From an uncultured bacterium (GTDB lineage Bacteria; Verrucomicrobiota; Kiritimatiellia; RFP12; UBA1067): a stretch of 6,136 bases of DNA. The stretch is from the NCBI GenBank assembly GCA_900547945.1, contig URIT01000161.1, positions 1 through 6,136 of the forward strand, in the 5' to 3' direction. Shown one piece after another: positions 1 through 4,458 of the stretch. The notes under the pieces are model-generated. The model was not told the DNA's origin and made no database searches. It was given only the letters and a program-made list of their open reading frames with translations. Position 1 is the stretch's first letter; each line of letters opens with the position of its first letter. The translations under genes and the position numbers were made by a program.

Positions 1-300
1 CGCCATCTGCCGCGCATAGCCCACAAGCGCGCTCCCCGTCGCCGACACGCTCACCACGACGCGCGGGAATTCGCCATCCGTCTGGATGTCGGCGTCGGCA
101 TCCCAGGTGAAGCGGTGCCGCCCGGGCGGAACACAACATGTCGTTGAGGCGCCCGCACAGGAAACCGTCTTCACCGGCAGGTTCGTACCGCCGTCGAGAT
201 CCTTCGCCGTCAACTCCACCAGATACGTCTTCGCCGGATCGCCCTTCAGTTCCACATCAATATCCACCTTGCCGTTCCACGGATAGCGCTGCCGCGCCAC
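1..300 (-). CDS. RYPWN-domain surface protein fragment, cut by window edge, possibly a broken gene
   Basis: The minus strand is open from base 324 to the left edge and is not covered by any plus-strand gene I believe. From a GTG at 300-298 it reads VARQRYPWNGKVDIDVELKG, continues through TYLVELTAKDLDGGTNLPVK and a cysteine-containing stretch (SCAG, TTCC), then GRHRFTWDADAD and FPRVVVSVSA. The alternating hydrophobic pattern suggests a beta-sandwich-like extracellular module. From memory, RYPWN followed by VDID and later WDADAD recurs in large secreted proteins of Kiritimatiellota-type genomes, usually well inside the protein and after a signal peptide; I cannot verify this here. In this copy the domain has no signal peptide and no Shine-Dalgarno sequence before the GTG at 300 or the one at 315. 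In-frame stops lie just upstream (TGA at 327-325, TAA at 408-406). The 5' part therefore looks lost or displaced, making this a likely pseudogene remnant, though a short real gene is possible. Function is unknown. Confidence 0.5.
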   Translation of the reverse strand, partial: MARQRYPWNGKVDIDVELKGDPAKTYLVELTAKDLDGGTNLPVKTVSCAGASTTCCVPPGRHRFTWDADADIQTDGEFPRVVVSVSATGSALVGYARQMA

Positions 301-317
301 GTGTGAACGACACACGT
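299..317. repeat. Perfect inverted repeat at the edge of the RYPWN fragment
   Basis: The arms ACGTGTG (299-305) and CACACGT (311-317) are perfect reverse complements separated by AACGA. The palindrome sits exactly where recognisable coding sequence on the minus strand begins. No T-run follows on either strand, so it does not look like an intrinsic terminator. It could be part of a mobile extragenic palindrome or the junction where the neighbouring gene was broken. Confidence 0.55.
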
Positions 318-445
318 AGTGCGATCACCGTATTCCGCTTACTCTTGAATCTTTGGCGAAGTTTCTATCAAGCGTCATACGCTGATTCGTGTACGTTTGC
401 ACAGGTTAGGTTGCCCACCCTGCACAACTCCCACTCCTCGGTTGC

Positions 446-464
446 GGACGCGACAAGCGCGTCC
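446..464. repeat. Perfect inverted repeat GGACGCG/CGCGTCC
   Basis: The 7-bp arms GGACGCG (446-452) and CGCGTCC (458-464) flank the 5-nt loop ACAAG. A second small palindrome, TCCCA-TG-TGGGA, follows at 466-477, giving a double-hairpin arrangement. The outer six bases of each arm (GGACGC and GCGTCC) are identical to those of the palindrome at 4415-4434, which suggests a shared repeat family. No poly-T tract follows on either strand. Confidence 0.6.
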
Positions 465-591
465 CTCCCATGTGGGAAGCCAGCCGTTTTGGGTACTACG
501 ACCGGTCTAAATGCTTCAATGTTCCGTCAGGTTGTTCCTTTCAGTTGGTGAACACTTGAAATTTCCATCCGTCCGCGACGACAACACATCC

Positions 592-633
592 CATCCGCTA
601 GGAACAGCGGATGCCAAGCGAGTCGCGGCTCGC
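592..633. repeat. Two adjacent perfect hairpins
   Basis: The first hairpin has 8-bp arms CATCCGCT (592-599) and AGCGGATG (606-613) around the loop AGGAAC. Four bases later a second has 5-bp arms GCGAG (618-622) and CTCGC (629-633) around TCGCGG, and a weak GCCC/GGGC pair follows at 632-644. Two stems this close together resemble the paired arrangement of bacterial extragenic palindromic repeats, but no second copy of this exact sequence is present in the window. Confidence 0.55.
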
Positions 634-673
634 CCTTTCTGGGCACAACATGGACATGAAAACGATTTTAGTT

Positions 674-701
674 ATAGCACACTTCGGATAGCACACTTCG
701 G
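674..701. repeat. 14-bp perfect tandem duplication
   Basis: The sequence ATAGCACACTTCGG occurs at 674-687 and again, without any spacer, at 688-701. The copies are identical. This is probably a recent slippage or duplication product in non-coding sequence; the length would shift the frame if the region were coding. Confidence 0.75.
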
Positions 702-721
702 CCATCCTGTCCTGTCTCTAC

Positions 722-768
722 CACAGAACACACAGAACGGCCTACGGCCGTCACGGAACACACTGAAC
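722..768. repeat. Direct repeat pair flanking a GC-rich hairpin
   Basis: Two 17-base copies, CACAGAACACACAGAAC (722-738) and CACGGAACACACTGAAC (752-768), match at 15 of 17 positions. Between them, overlapping the first copy by two bases, is the perfect hairpin ACGGCC-TAC-GGCCGT (737-751). The arrangement repeat-stem-repeat is orderly enough to be a distinct intergenic element. It lies about 80 bases downstream of cdsA, but with no U-tract on the minus strand it is a poor terminator candidate. Confidence 0.6.
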
Positions 769-850
769 TATTGGGGATGCAGAGTGTAGAGGCTGGAAAA
801 GGTGTCGGCGTTGCGCAGTTCCGTCGATTCGAGGCAGCCGCCGAGCGGGA

Positions 851-1756
851 TTAGCCCCCCATCGCCGACACGGCAACCAGGAGGCCGTAGACGAGCGCGG
901 GGAGGAAGATGAAGGAGTCGAACATGTCGAGGAACCCGCCCATGCCCGCCGGCAGGAACGTGGAGGAGTCCTTCACGCCGCACTCGCGCTTGAAACGGCT
1001 TTCGATCAGATCACCCGCCGTCGCGACGAGCGCGAAGGCGATCCCCACGGGCACGACGCGCGCGGCGTCCAGCCATCCCCAGAGCGCGCAGTACTCCGCC
1101 CAGCCGAAACGGCGCGCGAGACAGCAGAAGACGGCGGTCGTCGCCGAGGCGAAGACCATCGACCCGACCAGACCCTCCCACGACTTGTTCGGGGAAATGG
1201 ACGGGCAGAGCTTGTGCCGCCCCATTGTCACGCCGAACGCAAAGCCGCCCGTGTCGGAGAACTTCGCCACCGCGATCAGGAAGAAGAGCGTGTAGAGCCC
1301 CACGCGCGTCTCGGGCATCGCGAAGAGCGTGTTCGCCGCCGGCTCCAGCTGCACGAAGCGCAGGAAGAACGAGAGGAGGAACGGCACGTAGACGAACCCG
1401 AGGAGCGTCGAGGCGATTGTCCCGACCGGGTTCCGGTAGCGCGCGCGGAAGAGGACGATGCACGCGAGGAGGAAGACGAGCGGCACGAGCGCAAGCCCGC
1501 CCGCGAAGAGACACGCCGAAAGCCCCAGGAGGCCCGGATAGGCCGCACTTCCGATGAGCCACGCCGTTCCCATCAGAAGCCCGAACCAGGAGACGGGCTC
1601 GTACTTCCGCGCCATCTGGTAGAATTCGAGCTGCACGACCGTCGAGACGGCGAGCAGCGCGACCGGCAGGGCCTTCAGCGGGCAGTAGAGGAAGAACGCG
1701 ACGACGCCGAGGCCGACCGTGATGCCGCAGAGGGTTCTTTTCGCCGTGTGGTTCAT
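851..1756 (-). CDS. cdsA: Phosphatidate cytidylyltransferase (CDP-diacylglycerol synthase)
   Basis: This integral membrane enzyme converts phosphatidic acid and CTP to CDP-diacylglycerol and pyrophosphate, the precursor of bacterial phospholipids. The 301-residue product is of normal length. It shows several hydrophobic segments (about 10-27, 30-43, 55-100, 113-135, 152-165, 197-213, 234-247 and 281-298). The catalytic half is clear: KFSDTGGFAFG at 165-175 and SPNKSWEG at 188-195, then the C-terminal family signature beginning S253-R-F-K-R257 with K262-D263. The signature is divergent: the usual PGHGG reads PAGMGG (269-274) and the usual DRxD reads DMFD (277-280), so the histidine and arginine are both methionine while both aspartates remain. 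The ATG start is 6 nt after the purA stop with no Shine-Dalgarno sequence, so translational coupling to purA is likely. The usual neighbours uppS and dxr are not here. Confidence 0.93.
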   Translation of the reverse strand: MNHTAKRTLCGITVGLGVVAFFLYCPLKALPVALLAVSTVVQLEFYQMARKYEPVSWFGLLMGTAWLIGSAAYPGLLGLSACLFAGGLALVPLVFLLACIVLFRARYRNPVGTIASTLLGFVYVPFLLSFFLRFVQLEPAANTLFAMPETRVGLYTLFFLIAVAKFSDTGGFAFGVTMGRHKLCPSISPNKSWEGLVGSMVFASATTAVFCCLARRFGWAEYCALWGWLDAARVVPVGIAFALVATAGDLIESRFKRECGVKDSSTFLPAGMGGFLDMFDSFIFLPALVYGLLVAVSAMGG

Positions 1757-1762
1757 AGCCGG

Positions 1763-3109
1763 TCAGAGCGCGAGGCGCAGGGTCGATTCGCGGGCGGGGC
1801 CGATGGAGAGGATGCCGAGCTTCGCGCCCGAAAGCTCCACGAGGCGGTCCACGTAGGCCCTTGCCTTGGGCGGCAGGTCCTCGATGCGCGTGATATGGGA
1901 CGTCTCACACATCCAACCGTCCATCTCCTCGTAGATCGGCTTCACGCGGGCGAGTTCGTCGGCCGAGGTCGGCATGTCCTCGATGCGCCGGCCGTCCAGC
2001 TCGTAGGCGACGCAGATCTTGATCTTCTCGAAGACGTCCATCACGTCGAGCTTCGTGAGCGCCCAGTAGTCGATGCCGTTGATCCGCTGCGCGTAGCGCG
2101 CGACGACGGCGTCGTACCAGCCCGTGCGGCGGGGACGCTTCGTGACCGCGCCGAACTCGTGCCCGCGCTCGGCGAGCGTCCGCCCGTCCGGGTCCTGCCT
2201 GTCCTCCGCGTTGTAGAGCTCCGTCGGGAACGGCCCCGCGCCGACGCGCGTCGTATAGGCCTTGACGACGCCCACCACGCAGTCGATGTCGCGCGGGGAG
2301 AGGCCGCTGCCGATGCACGCGCCGCCCGAGGTCGGGTTGGACGAGGTGACGAAGGGGTAGGTGCCGAAGTCGATGTCGAGCATCGTGCCCTGGGCGCCTT
2401 CGAGGAGGATGGACTTGCCGGCGGCCTTCGCCTGGTGGAGCATCGGCACGGTGTCGCGGATGTAGGGCGAGAGCTTCTCCTGCGCGGTCTTGTAGATGGC
2501 GACGATCTCGTCCGCGTCCATCTGGTAGTCGCGGACCGTGCAGCCGGGCACGTCGATCTGGTCGCCCGCGTCCACGCGCTCGGCCTTCAGCATCCGCAGA
2601 CGGCGGTTCGTCTCCTCCACCTGCTCGCGCACGGCGTCGAGGAAGTTCGCCGCGAGCATGTCGCCGCAGCGGAGGCCCGTGCGGGAGACCTTGGCGGCGT
2701 AGGCGGGGCCGATCCCGCGTCCCGTCGTGCCGATCTTCTTCTCCACCGCGCGGGCGGCCTCCTCCGCCTTGTCGAGCGCGCGGTGGTAGAGCATCACCAT
2801 CTGGGTGCGGGTGGAGATGAAGAGGCGGCCCTTCGGTTCGACGCCCGTCGCGCGCATGGCCTCGATCTCCTCGATGAGGTCGAGCGGGTTCATCACGACG
2901 CCGTTGCCGATGATGCAGATCTTGCCTTCGTGGAGGATGCCGCTCGGAATGAGACGCAGGACGCGCTTCGTGCCCTCGGCGATGACGGTGTGACCGGCAT
3001 TGGAGCCGCCCTGGTAGCGCACCACGTAGTCCGCCTTGTCCGTCAAGACGTCGATGATCTTGCCTTTGCCCTCGTCGCCCCACTGGGACCCGACCAAAAC
3101 CGTATTCAT
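1763..3109 (-). CDS. purA: Adenylosuccinate synthetase
   Basis: The enzyme joins IMP and L-aspartate using GTP to form adenylosuccinate, the first committed step from IMP to AMP in the cytoplasm. Family motifs are nearly complete: QWGDEGKGK at 9-17 with catalytic Asp12, GGSNAGHT at 34-41 with His40, GTTGRGIGPAYAAK at 127-140, Arg143, LLEGAQGTMLDIDFGTYPFV at 235-254, TRVGAGPFPTE at 287-297, a KLDVMD purine/GTP-region motif at 353-358 and the C-terminal SIGPARE at 435-441. Length is 448 residues against roughly 425-430 usually; the excess appears to lie around 170-205, in a loop before KLSPYIRDT. The aspartate-binding loop reads AVTKRPRRTG (321-330) where most bacteria have ATTGRPRRCG, a Gly-to-Lys change with the arginines kept. 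A GAGGAA ribosome binding site (3126-3121) lies 11 nt before the ATG, and a candidate promoter overlaps the preceding stop codon. Confidence 0.98.
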   Translation of the reverse strand: MNTVLVGSQWGDEGKGKIIDVLTDKADYVVRYQGGSNAGHTVIAEGTKRVLRLIPSGILHEGKICIIGNGVVMNPLDLIEEIEAMRATGVEPKGRLFISTRTQMVMLYHRALDKAEEAARAVEKKIGTTGRGIGPAYAAKVSRTGLRCGDMLAANFLDAVREQVEETNRRLRMLKAERVDAGDQIDVPGCTVRDYQMDADEIVAIYKTAQEKLSPYIRDTVPMLHQAKAAGKSILLEGAQGTMLDIDFGTYPFVTSSNPTSGGACIGSGLSPRDIDCVVGVVKAYTTRVGAGPFPTELYNAEDRQDPDGRTLAERGHEFGAVTKRPRRTGWYDAVVARYAQRINGIDYWALTKLDVMDVFEKIKICVAYELDGRRIEDMPTSADELARVKPIYEEMDGWMCETSHITRIEDLPPKARAYVDRLVELSGAKLGILSIGPARESTLRLAL

Positions 3110-3145
3110 TGCGTGTTCTCTTCCTCGTTGCGAAATAACCGCGAC

Positions 3146-3154
3146 ATTATACCA
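3146..3154 (-). promoter_or_regulatory. Candidate extended -10 promoter for purA
   Basis: On the minus strand the sequence TGGTATAAT occupies 3154-3146: a consensus TATAAT preceded by the TGN of an extended -10 element. Its TAA is the stop codon of the upstream amidohydrolase (3149-3147). Transcription would begin near 3139 and give a leader of about 30 bases containing the purA ribosome binding site. The -35 position at 17-bp spacing reads GCGCCA, far from TTGACA, which extended -10 promoters tolerate. The match stands out in such GC-rich sequence, but a chance overlap with the codons GTA-TAA is possible. Confidence 0.5.
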
Positions 3155-4379
3155 AAAGACGGGCGGCCTGGCGCGCGGCGGCGACGATTTCCTCCTCGCC
3201 GGGCACGACGCCCCCTTCCATGAGGACGCGCCCCGCGCAGACGACCGTGTCGAGGCAGGAAGGGTCGGCCGCGTAGACGAGATCGCTCGTGCGGTTGAAG
3301 CCCGGCACGAGCGGCACGGCGTCCGGGTCCAGGATGAGGAAGTCCGCCGCCGCGCCCACGCGGATCTCCCCCGCGTCGAGGCCGAACGCCTGCGCGCCGC
3401 CGCGCGTCGCGAGGCGCAGGACCTCCGCCGCCGGGGCGGCGGTGGGGTCGCCGTTTTCGAGTTTCGCCACGAGCGCCACGCACTTCATCTCCGCGAACAT
3501 CGAAAGCGCGTTGTTCGAACACGCCCCGTCCGTCCCGAGCGCACGGCGGCACCCCGCCGTGCGCGCGTAGGGGAAAAGGCCGCTTGCGAGCTTCAGGTTG
3601 CTCTGCGCGTTCTCCACGAGGACGGCGCCCGTGTCGCGGATGATGGAAATGTCGTCATCCGTCAGGTGGACGCCGTGCGCCATCAGCGTCTTCGGTCCAA
3701 GGAGGCCGCAGTCGAGCAGATAGCGGACGGGCGTGCGGCCCCCATGTTCCGCCCGGCAGCGCACCACCTCCCCCTGCGTCTCGGCGACGTGGATGTGGAC
3801 GAAGCGGTCCTCCGCGCGCGCCCGGTCCGCGAGGCGCCGCAACGTCGCCTCGCACACCGTGTAGACCGCATGCGGGGCGAGCGTCGTGAAGACGCGGCTC
3901 GCCGCCTCCCGTGGCAGGTCCGCGAGCGCGGCGTTCGCCGCCACGTTTCGCGGATCATCCACGCCGGGCCCGCCCGTCTCAACCGTCTGCATCGAGACGG
4001 CGCAGCGGATGCCCATCTCCTCCGCCGCGCGCGCAACCATCGGCGCATGCCAGTACATGTCGTTCGCGAAGACCGTGCCGGAGCGGATGAGCTCCAGGAT
4101 CGCGAGGCGCGCGCCCGCGTAGACGATCTCCTCCGTCAGCCGCGCCTCGGCGGGCCAGACATAGTCACGCAGCCACGGCATGAGGGCACGGTCGTCCGCA
4201 TACCCGCGCAGCAGGTTCATCGCGAGGTGCGTATGGCAGTTGTAGAAGGCCGGAACGACGGGGCGGGGCCGCGGGCCCGCCGGATTGTCGCCCGCCGACG
4301 TGATTGCGGCGATCCGTCCGTCCGCGACCGTGAGATCGACCGCGCCACGTCCCTCCAAAAGCAGATTCCTGAACGTCAT
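3147..4379 (-). CDS. Amidohydrolase of the S-adenosylhomocysteine / methylthioadenosine deaminase type
   Basis: This is a metal-dependent hydrolase of the amidohydrolase superfamily, closest by motif to the SAH/5'-methylthioadenosine deaminases (MtaD) and the related SsnA/chlorohydrolase group. Expected chemistry is removal of the adenine 6-amino group, releasing ammonia and an inosine-type product. In 410 residues it shows NCHTHLAMNLLRGYADD at 47-63 (metal ligands His49 and His51), APHAVYT at 168-174 (His170), HIHVAE at 195-200 (His197 ligand, Glu200 catalytic), AHGVHL with His235, SNLKLASG at 260-267 and LGTDGACSNN at 281-290 (Asp284 ligand). The small strands at both ends (DGRIAAI, GAAADFLILD) form the usual composite beta-sandwich. 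One oddity is ENAQSNLKL (256-264), where family members have HNPxSNLKL. The ATG follows a GAGGAG at good spacing. Exact substrate is uncertain; cytosine, guanine or other nucleobase relatives are less likely. Confidence 0.85.
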   Translation of the reverse strand: MTFRNLLLEGRGAVDLTVADGRIAAITSAGDNPAGPRPRPVVPAFYNCHTHLAMNLLRGYADDRALMPWLRDYVWPAEARLTEEIVYAGARLAILELIRSGTVFANDMYWHAPMVARAAEEMGIRCAVSMQTVETGGPGVDDPRNVAANAALADLPREAASRVFTTLAPHAVYTVCEATLRRLADRARAEDRFVHIHVAETQGEVVRCRAEHGGRTPVRYLLDCGLLGPKTLMAHGVHLTDDDISIIRDTGAVLVENAQSNLKLASGLFPYARTAGCRRALGTDGACSNNALSMFAEMKCVALVAKLENGDPTAAPAAEVLRLATRGGAQAFGLDAGEIRVGAAADFLILDPDAVPLVPGFNRTSDLVYAADPSCLDTVVCAGRVLMEGGVVPGEEEIVAAARQAARLLV

Positions 4380-4384
4380 TGTTT

Positions 4385-4390
4385 CTCCTC
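4385..4390 (-). promoter_or_regulatory. Strong Shine-Dalgarno site for the amidohydrolase
   Basis: The minus strand reads GAGGAG five bases before the ATG at 4379. This is the best ribosome binding site in the window and fixes the start, which places the N-terminal strand MTFRNLLLEG directly at the beginning as expected for the family. Confidence 0.8.
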
Positions 4391-4414
4391 ATGTCCTGTC
4401 ATCAAAAGCTGAAG

Positions 4415-4434
4415 GGACGCAATTCATTGCGTCC
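4415..4434. repeat. Perfect palindrome between priA and the amidohydrolase gene
   Basis: The arms GGACGCAAT (4415-4423) and ATTGCGTCC (4426-4434) are perfect reverse complements with only two bases between them; as RNA it would form a 7-bp stem with a 6-nt loop. It begins 24 bases after the priA stop codon. On the minus strand it is followed by CTTCAGCTTTTG, a weak T-rich stretch, so it may act as a leaky terminator or 3'-end stabiliser for priA mRNA. Arms beginning GGACGC recur at 446-464, which favours an intergenic repeat family over a gene-specific terminator. Confidence 0.6.
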
Positions 4435-4458
4435 GTCGCCCTCCCACGACACCGCTCG

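Larger units (their letters stand above)
301..850. other. Gene-free, palindrome-rich intergenic region
   Basis: About 550 bases separate the cdsA stop codon from the RYPWN fragment. Open frames here (for example 138-551 and 511-789 on the plus strand) lack recognisable domains and ribosome binding sites and cross repeats, so I do not call them. The base composition is visibly less GC-rich than in the flanking genes. The stretch contains perfect inverted repeats (299-317, 371-383 with arms AGCGT/ACGCT, 446-464, 466-477 with arms TCCCA/TGGGA, 592-613, 618-633, 737-751), one tandem duplication (674-701) and one imperfect direct repeat pair (722-738 and 752-768). I find no tRNA, no clear sigma-70 promoter and no stem followed by a U-tract that would terminate cdsA transcription. 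Confidence 0.6.

Noticed and set aside
325..327. TGA recoding (selenocysteine) joining the short ATG-378 frame to the RYPWN domain
   Set aside because: The residues around the stop (GIR-stop-SHY) resemble no selenoprotein motif, and an upstream TAA at 408-406 limits the frame to 17 codons. The hairpin at 299-317 is short and unlike a known SECIS.
138..789. Plus-strand open frames at 138-551 and 511-789 in the spacer
   Set aside because: There is no ribosome binding site, no recognisable motif and the frames run through palindromes and a 14-bp duplication. The first also overlaps the minus-strand RYPWN coding sequence.
301..850. CRISPR array, attC site or tRNA in the palindrome-rich spacer
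   Set aside because: The repeats are different from one another and irregularly spaced, with no constant repeat/spacer pattern, no integrase and no cloverleaf-like arrangement.
768..983. A 71-codon minus-strand frame overlapping the cdsA 3' end
   Set aside because: Most of it is an alternative frame of cdsA; the 27 codons beyond the cdsA stop resemble nothing I know.
1214..3223. A 669-codon plus-strand open frame opposite cdsA and purA
   Set aside because: Its product is low-complexity, rich in Arg, Ala, Glu, Asp and His, with no domain. It is the antisense shadow of two clearly recognised minus-strand genes, a common effect of GC-rich codon use that removes antisense stops.
3036..4412. A 458-codon plus-strand open frame opposite the amidohydrolase
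   Set aside because: It covers a gene with intact catalytic motifs on the minus strand and encodes Arg/His/Ala-rich sequence without domains; an antisense shadow.
4391..4440. Intrinsic terminator for priA formed by the palindrome at 4415-4434
   Set aside because: The following minus-strand sequence has only four consecutive T residues, some seven bases from the stem. It is noted as a possible weak terminator but not called as one.
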